This document shows positions 28,070 to 38,247 of a DNA stretch of 64,000 nt, in pieces; the first letter of the stretch is position 1; each line of letters begins with the position of its first letter. A model generated the notes under the pieces. The model was not told the origin of the DNA. It searched no databases and worked only from the letters and a program-made list of their open reading frames with translations. Origin of the DNA: Gloeocapsopsis dulcis (GTDB lineage Bacteria; Cyanobacteriota; Cyanobacteriia; Cyanobacteriales; Chroococcidiopsidaceae); assembly GCF_032163395.1 (NCBI RefSeq), contig NZ_CP119968.1, positions 977,501-1,041,500 of the forward strand. The letters are read 5' to 3'. The translations under genes and the position numbers were made by a program.

Positions 28070-29428
28070 TTAAAAGTTTATTACTAATGGAGATGTCAGA
28101 ATTTGAAAAGTTTTTAAGGCGACTTGTTCGTTCTCAAAACTGAGAAAGTAAACGGTATCATCAAAAACAACCGACTTATCAAATATCTTTCTAATCAATC
28201 TAAATTCTAATTTCTTGTAAAGCCCACAAATCGCAATTTTCCAGGGTGTAAAAGTATACGTACCAACTCCAAAAATAGAAAATTTAGGATTATTTTGATA
28301 TATTTTGCTTTTTCTGTTTTCTAAGTATCTTGCGTGAGATTCTAAGTATTGCCAGGTTTTAGAGGCTGTTTTCCTTATGCAATCAGTAGATTCACCAACG
28401 AACTTTTCAGTCACTAGAACATATCTATCTGTAGTTTTTGTTCGACTTTAGGCAACATCAGAGCCTTTTAGTAAAGGAAAAAGATATGTCTCTTCAAGGT
28501 CAACAGCTTCTCCTATTCCATTTACAAAAGTATTGCCAATCTTGCGAAACTCCATTATCTTTGAGCAGTCGTGTTTGATACCAGATCGCCATTTTGTTTT
28601 TGAATCCACAGAGTAAAATTGACTCAATTTTTCAAAAAAATCTACATCTCTAATGAGAAGATTATTTCGGTATCCTATTTGATGGTGCTCTAGACTTTCA
28701 AGGCTATTAAATACATTACAAAAATAGTTTTTTGAGTTTGAATCAAACTTGCAGAATAATAAACATGCTTCAACAGTTGCATCAAAAGTTGCATCAAAAT
28801 ATTTCTTTGTATCTATTCTGTAGGTTGCACAATAGGCAAGGTTAAGATTTTTAGTATGAATATAACTCAGTATTTTTCTTGAAACAGATACCTTACAAAG
28901 CATTGCCAGATAAGCATCACGCCCCTGTAGCCATCGAATAACCTGAATTAGCATCCATTCTGAGATATCAAAATTACTCTTTCCCGTGATTGCGTCTAAA
29001 CCATTAGAATTTTGAAAATTATTTTTTTTAGGTAAATTTTTACCACCAATACTTCCTTGTTGTGAGTTTGTCACCCAAGGGAAATTACCAAGTACCAAAA
29101 TATTTCCATTCAAGCAGTTTATGAGTGATAACCAATCAAATTGAAAAAAATCTGCATATTGAAGCTCGATCCTCTCGTCTTGTATAAATTGCTTTTTTGT
29201 TCTAGTTTCCTGTATGTACTGCTGGTTGACTTCACCTCCAATAATCTTTTTTGCTGATTGAAACAAACGAGATGTAGCCTCAATAAAATTACCTGTACCG
29301 CATGTAGGTTCAATTATGACATCGGGGATAACGCCAAGCTTTATTAACTGCTGACAGACTCTCTCTGCAAGTTCTAGAGGTGTTTGGAAGTCTCCATATT
29401 CTACTTTTTTGTGAGCACTACGAATCAT
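28070..29428 (-). pseudogene. Eco57I-type DNA methyltransferase, interrupted by an in-frame TAA
   Basis: This is an adenine-specific methyltransferase of the Eco57I/TaqI group. The first part (327 codons from ATG 29428) has motif I VIIEPTCGTGNFIEA (residues 38-51) and a motif IV variant GNFPWVTN (residues 114-121), then target-recognition sequence. It stops at TAA 28448-28450 after YLFPLLKGSDVA. The same frame continues without any shift as SRTKTTDRYVLVTEKFVGE and on to a natural stop at 28070. That is the usual C-terminal TaqI-like specificity region, so one codon change (for example AAA to TAA) splits the gene. GTG 28414 could restart the tail. The ATG overlaps the upstream endonuclease stop by 4 bp. 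Confidence 0.85.
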
Positions 29429-30087
29429 GAATTAGCTCTATAAACAGCAATAATGCCTTCCTCTTGACCAGCGCGTTCAATAACTCTTCCATAGTGAAGC
29501 CGCCATTGTAAAGCATTAGAAATAGTCAAAAATCCTTGACAGGGGGGATTTCTAAGTATTTCATCTGCAATATTAGATGCCTCAATGTCATCAACTGGGA
29601 GATTTCGGTCAAGCATAAAAGCAATCAAGTCATCTTTATTACCTTCATTTTCTAAGATGCTACGAATTCCACGAGTCATCTGAAAATCTGCTGTCTTTTT
29701 GGCACTCACGTAAGTTGTCTGCAAAATATTTAAGGTCGCGGTTCGGTTCGTGCTGTTATCTGCTTTATCGTAAACAAAAATAAGCAAAGAATACCCAAGC
29801 CCAAAAATCTTTTGTCGCGCAGATTTGAAAGGGCACGATGATTGAGGTTGTTTAATGCTTGTTACCTTGATGTCTACAAACAACCCTGGAAAATCGATAC
29901 CGCTTGCAGAATTTCCTTCTAGAAACTCATAACGTTCTTTGAGATAGAGTCTAAATTTTTGTTCCAAGTACGTTCTGACAGCTTTCCCATCAGTAATACC
30001 GTACAACAAAGGTTCAGGGTGTCGAGACTCGGCAGATGAAAAAACTGCGGCTTCTGAACAGAGGGTTTCTACAGTCAAAATTGTCAT
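29425..30087 (-). CDS. Type II restriction endonuclease paired with the methyltransferase
   Basis: The 220-residue protein has a PD-(D/E)XK-like core, GNSASGIDFPGLFVDIKVTS (Asp65, Asp72, Lys74), followed by QPQSSCPFKSARQKIFGLGYSLLIFVYDK. I associate this segment with a family of type II restriction enzymes. It is immediately upstream of the methyltransferase with a 4-bp overlap, forming an R-then-M operon. The reading frame is complete and the likely catalytic residues are kept. Recognition sequence unknown. Confidence 0.78.
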   Translation of the reverse strand: MTILTVETLCSEAAVFSSAESRHPEPLLYGITDGKAVRTYLEQKFRLYLKERYEFLEGNSASGIDFPGLFVDIKVTSIKQPQSSCPFKSARQKIFGLGYSLLIFVYDKADNSTNRTATLNILQTTYVSAKKTADFQMTRGIRSILENEGNKDDLIAFMLDRNLPVDDIEASNIADEILRNPPCQGFLTISNALQWRLHYGRVIERAGQEEGIIAVYRANS

Positions 30088-30207
30088 GGATATAGCAAAA
30101 ATGAGTGCTAAGTATCATCTCCTGCCTGGGAGTTAGTAGTTGTAGCCATAGCGAAAGCAACACAACAAGGACGTTGCAGCAGATAGCACGAAGGATTATC
30201 GTGGGAT

Positions 30208-33200
30208 TCAAAACCGATTTTCATATTCCAAAATCGCCCGAGTTTCTCCTGTAATATCTGTAGCAGCACGTAAGCGAAATTCCTCATTGAGTCGATAGTT
30301 CAAACCAATACGTGTTGGATCGTCAGATGTTAAAACTCGCAGTACAGAAACCGAGAGATTACCTGAGACATCAATACCAGCTTCTGCGGCTAAATCAAGT
30401 GCAGAAGTACGCCCGCCGGATTCTGTACCTACCGTCGGAAATAAACGTAACTCGGATAAACCAAAAGCATTACCAATATTTGTGACAGCGCTTTGGAAGT
30501 TACCTAATAAAGCTGTCCCTGCTATATTAGCAAGCCCTAATACGCTATCCCCACGTCCTAAGGTGTCAATAAAACCACCACCGATTAAAGCAATAATCTC
30601 AGATTCACTGCGAGAAGGAGTGCTTGTCAGTTCTAAATTCTCAAAAAGTTGACTCGCAGGACCTTGAACCTCAGCTTGGACGCGTACTGTCTCAAAACCA
30701 CCTAAATCAGTTGAAAGCGGTTGTGTAATATCACCCGATAAAGGTGAAGTCGCAACTCGGGTGCGCGTGACTTCTGGTACTCGCGATACAAGACGAAGAT
30801 CTAATTCAGGATCGAGTCCTTGATTTGGTCTAAAAGTAGCTGTGTTTTCATACCCACGCGATAGGACAAATTGAGTTGTAAATAAATTCACACCACCCCG
30901 ACGTAACCGAATTACTCCATCTGGACGCAGATCGTTGAGTGCGCCACTAACATTAAGTGAACCAGTAGCTTCTATGTTGATAATTGGTGGGCGAGTGACA
31001 GCAATACCGTTAGCTAAAGTCAGATGTAAGTTATTGAACTCTGGAACCGTAATTCCCTCTTGGTTTGCATCAACTGGTGTTGCCGTACCTGGTGTAGTAC
31101 CATTACCATTTTCTTCAGGAATAGATATTTCCCCTTGTGCCAGTTCAACTTCTCCGCCAATGACTGGGTTGAGGACACTTCCAGTCACAACCACATTTCC
31201 ACTAGCTCCACCACGATATAATCCATCAAGATTGAGAGCTAACTGATTGAGGTTAATTGTCAGAGGATTGCCAAAATCTGGATCGGTTGGAGAAAAACTA
31301 CTAAAAATTGGCACAACTCCCTGCGCGACAACATTACCACGAGAGAAATTACCTTGAAGACTATCAACTTGAATTCGGTCAAGATTAAAGTTAATTGTTC
31401 CTGTAATATCAGTGAGAGGTTCAGGCAAAGCTTGGGCTGCAATTGTAGCATTACTAATTGTCGCGATTCCTGTGGCGACAGGTTCTTGAGTTGTCCCGCT
31501 GACTTGGAGTTGAACTTGTCCTTGTCCTCCTTCCCAAGCAACAGCATCAGTGAGTAAATTGATTAATGCCAAGCCTTCATTTTGGACATTGATATCTAAA
31601 CTAATTTGGTCGCTATCGGGCGTAACAGTAGCAAAAGGTAGTTCTAATGGTATGCTACCAGTAATTATGATTGGTTCAGGTCCAGCAACGACGACATTAC
31701 TACCAATATTAAATCGGGCGTTAGCGTAGCTAAAGCTAGCAGTTGCTGACTCGACAGGTCGTTCATTGAGTATTCCTGCACTGAGTTCTACTTCTCCGAT
31801 CGCTTGGGGATTTTCGATTGTTCCAGCCAAAGTTGCTGAACCATTTAATTGTCCGGTAACATCTACTGGTAAATCCACAAAATCAGCCAGCATCGCGATC
31901 GGAAAATTCGTCACTTGTAATTGACCAGATTGTTCTGTACCGCCAATTTGTCCTGAAAAAGCAACAAGAGACCCATCTGATTGAATCCGCAAAGGTAAAA
32001 GTGTCAAAACACCATCTTCAAAATTACCTTGGGCAATCACTTGATCCGCGTTATAAGAACCCCATTGCCAATCTTGACCTTGTAAATCGAAATTGGCAGT
32101 GACGCCAGCTGGCAAAGAACCACTCACCGCTACAGTACCACTAAATCTCCCTTGAAAATCTGCAAGTTCAGGCAATGGTGATGCATCTTGACGTTGTTGG
32201 CGCTGTTGTTGTAAAAGCGTTGTAATTTCTGAATAACGGCGGATTTGTGTGAGTAGTGGTGCCTCTGGTAAACCTACGGGTGTTGTATTGAGGGTGTCAG
32301 CACCAGCATAGGTAGGTGGTTCTGTACCACGTTGGAAATCTGCTAAATCAAAGTATCGCAGTGCAGCTAAAACAGTTTGCACTTGACCGTTAGCAATATC
32401 AACTTGAGCATCAAACTCAGGTCCTGCAGGAGTTTGCGTCAAGCTACCTGCAAAAGCATAACGACTATCTCCTTGAACAAACTCACCTCCTGTTAGTGTT
32501 CCTGTACCGTCTGCAAAACGAATTTGTCCAACAAATTGATTTCCTGTGAGAGTTCCAATTGCAGGTTCTGCGATCGCTACATTTCCTGCCACAGCAAGTG
32601 TTGTCGGATTAACTGTTAAATTGCCCGTGAGTTGTCCTGAAATTGGTGCAGTACCTAATACCGGAAGGTTAGGTGATAAATCTAATGCCACTAAGGGAAA
32701 ATTCTCGATATTGACTAATAAATTTTCTCCGACACTACGCCCTGTTGCCACTGCTGCATCGCGCCTTACTAAAAAAGAAACTGGACGATTCTCAGCATCT
32801 AAGTTCAGCGCAATTTGATCTTGACCGCCGGAAACATCTAATTGCAATCCTTCAGCAGCAGTCAACTCGACATTTCCCGTTAACTGTGGTGCAAAGGCTA
32901 AATTGTTAACTGCCAAGTTTTGCAATTGCAACGCACCCACAACATTTAGTGCGGTTAAAGTTCCTGTGATATTACCAGCAAAATCTGCACTTCCCGCGAG
33001 ATTCACTGCCGCTGGTAGCTCAAAAGGTAAATCTTGTAAACTGTAATCTTGTGCTTGGACATTGAGATTTAACTCGGTAACTTCTGGCGCACCCGATGGA
33101 GTCACTTGCGCAAAAATCAGTCCACTTGCTCTTAAATTTGGTGCTGTTGCTTGCTCAACAATAACGCGATCGCCATCCCAACCCACTGTTGCTGTCAGGG

Positions 33201-35415
33201 GCTGTTGTACTGGTCCAATTCCTTGAGAAAAGCGCAAATTCCCAGCGGCACGAACATCTGCTAAGTCAAACGAAGCGACTGTGCCTGCTACGCGCAATTG
33301 ACCATTTAGCTGACCTTGGAGTTGTTCCGAAAAACGTGCCAGTTGCACCTGTGAGGCATTAACTAGCGCTTGCCAACGACCTTGGGCAAGTTGAATATTT
33401 GAGGCGGTGACTGTCCCACCTGCAACATCTAAGCGTCCCGAACCTGTACCCACAATTGTTTCCGGTTGAAACGCTGTAGTCGTTCCAGCAAGATTAAACG
33501 ATCCTGTGAGTGCGCCTTGAAACTGCGGTGGAACTTGGGGAACTAAATTTCCGAGTTGGACGCCTGATGCTTGTACTTGCGCCCGCCAACGACCTTGGGC
33601 GAGTTGAATATTTGAGGCGGTGACTGTTCCACCTGCAACATTTAAACGTCCCGAACCTGTCGCCTGAATTTGATCCGGTTGAAATGAGGCGGTAGAACCC
33701 GCAACATTGAACGTACCACTAATCGGTGCTTGCAGTGCTGGAGGAACTTCTGTAACCCTTCCTAATCTTACATTCGCTGCTTGGACAGTAGCTTGCCACT
33801 GATTATTTGTTAACTGTCCGGCGGCGCGTAGCGTACCGCCAGCAAAATCAACAGTGGTATTGCGAAATAGCAGGTTTTGTGCATTAGCAATTAAGATTTG
33901 ACCGCGTGCTGGATAAGTCGCATTTGCTGCTTGCCAATTCACAATTGTTTGGGGTTGTGTTGGCGAACCGACCACATTAGCCCGTGCTTGAATTGTCCCA
34001 ATTTGAAATTCAGGTGTGGCATCATAAAGACGCGCGATCGCATCTCCAGGGATATTCCGTGCATTGAGGTTGAATCCCAATCCTGGAGTTTCTCCGATTT
34101 GGACTGTACCACCACCAGTAATTTGACCGCCGACTGTCGGAACTGCTTGAATGTCTTTAAAGGCAACTACCGATGCCGTAGGAGAAAAGGCAAATCGCGC
34201 ACTGATATTTTTGAAATCTACTCGGTCGATTCGGGCTTGCTGAGTGGTCGTTACGCTGCCAGATAAGGTTGGCTGTTCGATAGGTCCACTGAGTTGAACT
34301 TCTGCTCTTGCTTCACCTGCTATAGGTACAGGAAGATCTAATCCTAGCGTCTTCTGGGCATTAGCAAAACTAACCGCTGGTACTTTTGCGGCAATATTAA
34401 AACCAGCTTCGGTATTAAGGACACCGTTGGCGATCGCGGGAATACTTCCGTAACTTGTGTGAACGTTATCGAGCCAAATTTGCGTACCTTGAAAACCTAG
34501 CGTACCATTGGAGTTATTAAATGCTTGTGGTAGTTGCTCGACTTGTGCTGTAACTTCTTTGAGTTGCGCAGTACCAAACAGCTGTTGTTCTTGCCCTTGT
34601 TGCCAGCGAACGTTTAAATTACCATCAACTCGTCCACCTTGTAAATCGATTGGTAAATCAATTAAGCGCGTCACTTCTGAGGCGAGGATGTTCTGGGCTT
34701 GAATTTGTAAGTTGGTGCGTTCAGTTCTAAATTGCGATTCACCTTGAATCTCAATATTGCCTTCTGTTGCTAAATTACCACTGATGTTATAGCGGATTAA
34801 CTCGTTATTATCTAAAAACTGCCCAAAGCCATTCACTTGGCTCACTACAATTGGTTCTGACGATCTAGCAATCGGTTCACCTCTTGCCTCTGGATTTGCT
34901 AGAAGGGCAACATTGGCATTACGGAACTGAATGCGATCGAGTTCAGTACGAATTGGTCCTGTCCCTTCTTCAGTTGCTAAAGTAGTAGCAATCCAGCGCC
35001 CTTCTGCATCCTGCTCCAGATAAACATCAGGATTGACTAATGTCACATCAAGCCTGAGTGTGCGAGTAATTAATAGTTGTAATGGATTAAACGCAACATC
35101 TACAGCTGTTACTGAAGCGCGGTCTGGGTCGGTAGCCGTTGCCGGAATAGCTGAAGCACCAAAACGTAAACCAGTTGGCGAAAAGCGTTCTACCCGTCCT
35201 AATTCCACTGGTCTATTTAGTGTTTGTGTTAAATTGCGTTCCACAAGTGGTGCTAACTGTTCATTCACAAAAGTCCACAACCACCAACCACCTGCTATAA
35301 GTCCCAACAACACAGGCGCACCAATGGCAATTCCAGTGCGATAACTTAATAATGATCGCGAGTTTCTCTGAGCACGTGGTTCAGTTTGGTTATCTAAATC
35401 AGGAGGATTCTTCAT
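30208..35415 (-). CDS. tamB: TamB/DUF490 family translocation and assembly protein
   Basis: This giant (1735 residues) beta-helical AsmA-like protein bridges the periplasm and functions in outer-membrane protein or lipid transport. It has one N-terminal membrane anchor (about residues 25-50, IAIGAPVLLGLIAGGWWLW), then LVERNLTQTLNRPVELGRVERF, long beta-repeat regions, and the C-terminal TamB domain (GGGFIDTLGRGDSVLGLANIAGTALLGNF ... YRLNEEFRLRAATDITGE) ending in Phe as in outer-membrane-linked proteins. A nearly perfect 213-bp duplication is visible inside (units near 33372-33584 and 33585-33797). The gene stands alone. Confidence 0.93.
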   Translation of the reverse strand: MKNPPDLDNQTEPRAQRNSRSLLSYRTGIAIGAPVLLGLIAGGWWLWTFVNEQLAPLVERNLTQTLNRPVELGRVERFSPTGLRFGASAIPATATDPDRASVTAVDVAFNPLQLLITRTLRLDVTLVNPDVYLEQDAEGRWIATTLATEEGTGPIRTELDRIQFRNANVALLANPEARGEPIARSSEPIVVSQVNGFGQFLDNNELIRYNISGNLATEGNIEIQGESQFRTERTNLQIQAQNILASEVTRLIDLPIDLQGGRVDGNLNVRWQQGQEQQLFGTAQLKEVTAQVEQLPQAFNNSNGTLGFQGTQIWLDNVHTSYGSIPAIANGVLNTEAGFNIAAKVPAVSFANAQKTLGLDLPVPIAGEARAEVQLSGPIEQPTLSGSVTTTQQARIDRVDFKNISARFAFSPTASVVAFKDIQAVPTVGGQITGGGTVQIGETPGLGFNLNARNIPGDAIARLYDATPEFQIGTIQARANVVGSPTQPQTIVNWQAANATYPARGQILIANAQNLLFRNTTVDFAGGTLRAAGQLTNNQWQATVQAANVRLGRVTEVPPALQAPISGTFNVAGSTASFQPDQIQATGSGRLNVAGGTVTASNIQLAQGRWRAQVQASGVQLGNLVPQVPPQFQGALTGSFNLAGTTTAFQPETIVGTGSGRLDVAGGTVTASNIQLAQGRWQALVNASQVQLARFSEQLQGQLNGQLRVAGTVASFDLADVRAAGNLRFSQGIGPVQQPLTATVGWDGDRVIVEQATAPNLRASGLIFAQVTPSGAPEVTELNLNVQAQDYSLQDLPFELPAAVNLAGSADFAGNITGTLTALNVVGALQLQNLAVNNLAFAPQLTGNVELTAAEGLQLDVSGGQDQIALNLDAENRPVSFLVRRDAAVATGRSVGENLLVNIENFPLVALDLSPNLPVLGTAPISGQLTGNLTVNPTTLAVAGNVAIAEPAIGTLTGNQFVGQIRFADGTGTLTGGEFVQGDSRYAFAGSLTQTPAGPEFDAQVDIANGQVQTVLAALRYFDLADFQRGTEPPTYAGADTLNTTPVGLPEAPLLTQIRRYSEITTLLQQQRQQRQDASPLPELADFQGRFSGTVAVSGSLPAGVTANFDLQGQDWQWGSYNADQVIAQGNFEDGVLTLLPLRIQSDGSLVAFSGQIGGTEQSGQLQVTNFPIAMLADFVDLPVDVTGQLNGSATLAGTIENPQAIGEVELSAGILNERPVESATASFSYANARFNIGSNVVVAGPEPIIITGSIPLELPFATVTPDSDQISLDINVQNEGLALINLLTDAVAWEGGQGQVQLQVSGTTQEPVATGIATISNATIAAQALPEPLTDITGTINFNLDRIQVDSLQGNFSRGNVVAQGVVPIFSSFSPTDPDFGNPLTINLNQLALNLDGLYRGGASGNVVVTGSVLNPVIGGEVELAQGEISIPEENGNGTTPGTATPVDANQEGITVPEFNNLHLTLANGIAVTRPPIINIEATGSLNVSGALNDLRPDGVIRLRRGGVNLFTTQFVLSRGYENTATFRPNQGLDPELDLRLVSRVPEVTRTRVATSPLSGDITQPLSTDLGGFETVRVQAEVQGPASQLFENLELTSTPSRSESEIIALIGGGFIDTLGRGDSVLGLANIAGTALLGNFQSAVTNIGNAFGLSELRLFPTVGTESGGRTSALDLAAEAGIDVSGNLSVSVLRVLTSDDPTRIGLNYRLNEEFRLRAATDITGETRAILEYENRF

Positions 35416-35600
35416 TGGGCTTTACGGGATGTCACCTGAAGGCAGCTAATAACGCAAAGGACAAATGGCACACTTATAAAATACCGATATCCGCATCCGG
35501 TGGCTACTAAATTATGCAATGGTAGTTGCAGTTTTTATAACAAATGTTTGCAGAAAAAGCTTGTAACTGTACCATAGTTGACTAAAGAAGGAGAAAACAA

Positions 35601-35969
35601 ATGATTACTCCCATGCGAGTTTTTGTTCTATTATTTAATCCGCGAACTGAAAACGAGGGTATCCACACAATCCGAGTCAGCGATCGCAATCGAGTTTTGA
35701 TGTTTGAATCTGAAGATGATGCAACTCGCTTTGCACTTATGCTAGAAGCCCAAGACTTTCCTGCACCGGCTGTTGAAGCCATGGATGCTGAGGAAATTAA
35801 GGAGTTCTGTGAAAGTGCCGATTATGATTGGGAAGTGATTCCCGAAAATGGTTTAGCGCTTCCTCCAGAGCATAACATCGAGGAAACAGATTGGCAGCTA
35901 GAAGCTGAACCCAAAGATTCTGATCCAGATTTAGACGATATCCGTCGTAAATTGGAAGGGTTATTGTAG
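35601..35969 (+). CDS. DUF3110 domain protein
   Basis: The 122-residue protein has MRVFVLLFNPRTENEGIHTIRVSDRNRVLMFESEDDATRFALMLEAQDFPAP, which is the DUF3110 core found in cyanobacteria and plants, plus an acidic tail. The function is unknown. An AAGGAG ribosome site precedes ATG 35601; an in-frame ATG at 35613 is also possible. It lies 33 bp before murQ and is probably co-transcribed with it. Confidence 0.85.
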   Translation: MITPMRVFVLLFNPRTENEGIHTIRVSDRNRVLMFESEDDATRFALMLEAQDFPAPAVEAMDAEEIKEFCESADYDWEVIPENGLALPPEHNIEETDWQLEAEPKDSDPDLDDIRRKLEGLL

Positions 35970-36002
35970 TACAACCTACTAGGTGCAAGCGAGGCGCACA
36001 GC

Positions 36003-36926
36003 ATGAATCAGGCGGAGGGACGGGGTTATTTATTGACAGAACAGGTCAATTGCAATAGTCGAAATTTGGATCAATTAAGTTCCTTAGAGTTCGTCGAACT
36101 TTTTAATCGCGAGGATCAACACGCGATCGCGGCGGTTGCTGCGGCAAAACATGACCTTGCTGCGGCAATTGATCGTACTGCCAAAGCCCTACACCACGGA
36201 GGTCATTTATTCTACGTTGGTGCCGGAACGAGTGGCAGATTGGGCGTATTAGATGCTGCGGAGTGTCCGCCAACGTTTTGTACGTCTCCAGACCTCGTGC
36301 AAGGAATTATTGCTGGTGGCGCTGGTGCTTTAGTCCGCAGTTCGGAGGATTTAGAAGACAAAGCCGAGGATGGATATAATGCGATCGCTCAACGTCACAT
36401 CACGCAACTCGATGTCGTTGTTGGGATTACAGCAGGTGGAACAACTCCCTATGTCCACGGTGCTTTGCAAGCTGCACGCGAACGCGGTGCCACCACAATT
36501 TTCATCGCCTGTGTTCCTGTAGAACAAGTCAGCGCTGAAGTTGATGTTGATATTCGCCTTTTGGTAGGACCAGAAATTTTAGCAGGTTCAACACGCCTCA
36601 AAGCAGGAACAGCAACGAAGTTAGCACTAAATATTCTTTCGACTGGCGTCATGGTACAGCTAGGAAAAGTCTACGGAAATCGCATGGTCGATGTTGCTGT
36701 GACGAACACTAAGCTACGCGATCGCGCCATTCGGATTTTGCATGATTTAACAGGACTTGATCGTGCTGCTGCGGCTACCTTGTTAGCACAAAGTGGAAAC
36801 TGGGTCAAGCTTGCATTACTCATGCACTGGACAGGTGTCAGCAAAGAAGAAGGCAATCAGCTTCTAGCACAACACAATGGTAATCTTCGCGCAGCTGTTG
36901 CCAACTATAAAAATCAAACTAGGTAG
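36003..36926 (+). CDS. murQ: N-acetylmuramic acid 6-phosphate etherase
   Basis: MurQ cleaves the lactyl ether of MurNAc-6-P during cell-wall recycling. The 307-residue SIS-domain protein has FYVGAGTSGRLGVLDAAECPPTF (about residues 74-96), ITAGGTTPYVHGALQAAR, GPEILAGSTRLKAGTATKLALNI and the small C-terminal helical domain. All of these match MurQ. It follows the DUF3110 gene closely on the same strand and is convergent with lptF, leaving only 1 bp between their ends. Confidence 0.95.
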   Translation: MNQAEGRGYLLTEQVNCNSRNLDQLSSLEFVELFNREDQHAIAAVAAAKHDLAAAIDRTAKALHHGGHLFYVGAGTSGRLGVLDAAECPPTFCTSPDLVQGIIAGGAGALVRSSEDLEDKAEDGYNAIAQRHITQLDVVVGITAGGTTPYVHGALQAARERGATTIFIACVPVEQVSAEVDVDIRLLVGPEILAGSTRLKAGTATKLALNILSTGVMVQLGKVYGNRMVDVAVTNTKLRDRAIRILHDLTGLDRAAAATLLAQSGNWVKLALLMHWTGVSKEEGNQLLAQHNGNLRAAVANYKNQTR

Positions 36927-36927
36927 T

Positions 36928-38100
36928 CTACCTGGCTGCTCGAACCAATAACAGTCCACCCGCTGTAAAACCAAAGAGATTTGGTAGCCAAGCTGATACG
37001 ACAGGAGTCAGAATACCTGCTACTCCTAAAGCACCAGAGATAAAACTAAATAAGTAATATGTAAAAATAATTACGACACTGACACCAAAGCTTGTCGCTT
37101 TTCCCGCACGACGTTGCGGTTTGGTTCCTAAAGCAGTACCAACTAAGCCAAATACAACACAAACAAACGGAAACGCAATTTTTTCTTGAATGCGGACTCT
37201 CAGTTTGCGAATTTTTTGTTCATCACCGCTAAAACGAATGATCTTCAAGCGATCGCGGGCTTCTGCAAGATTCATTTCATTGTAATCCCGCCCTTTGCTG
37301 GAGACATCTAAAGGCGCACGAGGTAACTGTAACTGTTGATGTTTAAATCTGACAATGTTGCGGTAAGAACTATCTGCAGAAACAAGATAAATCGTACCAT
37401 CAAAGAAATCCCAAACATTTTGTTGTGGATTCCATGCTGCAGAATCTGCCATGACAATTTGATTTAAACCATCTTTCGAGCGATCAATAATTGTTAAGCC
37501 CGACATAGTTTGACCATCAAATCGATCTGCATAAAACAACCGTGACAAAATCCGCATTTTCCTGCCATCGGCTTGTTCAACTTGTTGATATTCGGGATAA
37601 ATAATATTTTCTTCTTGAAATGTTGGTGTTTCGCGCTTAAGAGCTTGATCTAAAGTCAGTGTCGCTTGATAATTTGACGCAGGAACAATTTGCTCGTTAA
37701 ATAAAAACGTGATTCCAGTAACAACCAAACTGAGAATAATTGCCGGTAAGGCGATGCGATAGACACTAATTCCACAACCCCGCAGGGCAATGAGTTCACT
37801 ATCACTGGAAAAGCGACTGTATGTCATCAATACAGCTAACAGTGTAGACATGGGAAATGCCAACACGACAAACGAGGGAAACTGCAAGAGAAACACCTGC
37901 AATGCAATTTCTAGCGGTAGTCCCGACTCGACTACTCGTCGCACTAAGTCGAATAATGTACCGATCGCAACTCCTACCGAAGAAAAAGCACCCACCCCAA
38001 ATAAAAATGGTGGTAGCAGTTCCATGGCAATATAACGATCCATGACTGAAAAAGGAGTCAGCGATGGAAATTTAGCAGATTTGTAGCTAGCAGTTGTCAT
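36928..38100 (-). CDS. LptF/LptG family lipopolysaccharide-export permease
   Basis: This YjgP/YjgQ-family inner-membrane protein (390 residues) has an N-terminal helix bundle (MELLPPFLFGVGAFSSVGVAIG and further segments), a central periplasmic beta-jellyroll with DRFDGQTMSGLTIIDRSKDGLNQIVMADSAAW, and C-terminal helices (FVCVVFGLVGTALGT). Together with LptB and the LptA-like protein encoded just upstream on the same strand it would extract lipopolysaccharide for outer-membrane export. Cyanobacteria often have only one such permease gene. Confidence 0.92.
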   Translation of the reverse strand: MTTASYKSAKFPSLTPFSVMDRYIAMELLPPFLFGVGAFSSVGVAIGTLFDLVRRVVESGLPLEIALQVFLLQFPSFVVLAFPMSTLLAVLMTYSRFSSDSELIALRGCGISVYRIALPAIILSLVVTGITFLFNEQIVPASNYQATLTLDQALKRETPTFQEENIIYPEYQQVEQADGRKMRILSRLFYADRFDGQTMSGLTIIDRSKDGLNQIVMADSAAWNPQQNVWDFFDGTIYLVSADSSYRNIVRFKHQQLQLPRAPLDVSSKGRDYNEMNLAEARDRLKIIRFSGDEQKIRKLRVRIQEKIAFPFVCVVFGLVGTALGTKPQRRAGKATSFGVSVVIIFTYYLFSFISGALGVAGILTPVVSAWLPNLFGFTAGGLLLVRAAR

Positions 38101-38134
38101 TGCACTGGGTAATGAGGAACTTCTTAAGCAGAGG

Positions 38135-38240
38135 AGTGAGTGTTGAGTTTAAGAGAGTTATGAGTTCTCAGTTTTGAGTTATGAGTTATTTTCTTCAATT
38201 CAAAACTCAAAATTCAAAACTCAAAACTCTTTACTAGTCA
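38135..38240. repeat. Dispersed gagtt/aaactc repeat between lptF and lptB
   Basis: This low-complexity stretch is built from GAGTTTTGAGTTATGAG-like and CAAAACTCAAAATTC-like units and can form a large inverted structure. Thirty consecutive bases (38176-38205) recur identically at 52585-52614. Confidence 0.85.
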
Positions 38241-38247
38241 CTAGCTA

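Noticed and set aside
30935-35344. Several plus-strand frames of 60-120 codons opposite tamB
   Set aside because: They are shadows of the tamB reading frame on the other strand, with Ser/Cys/Pro-rich composition and no motifs.
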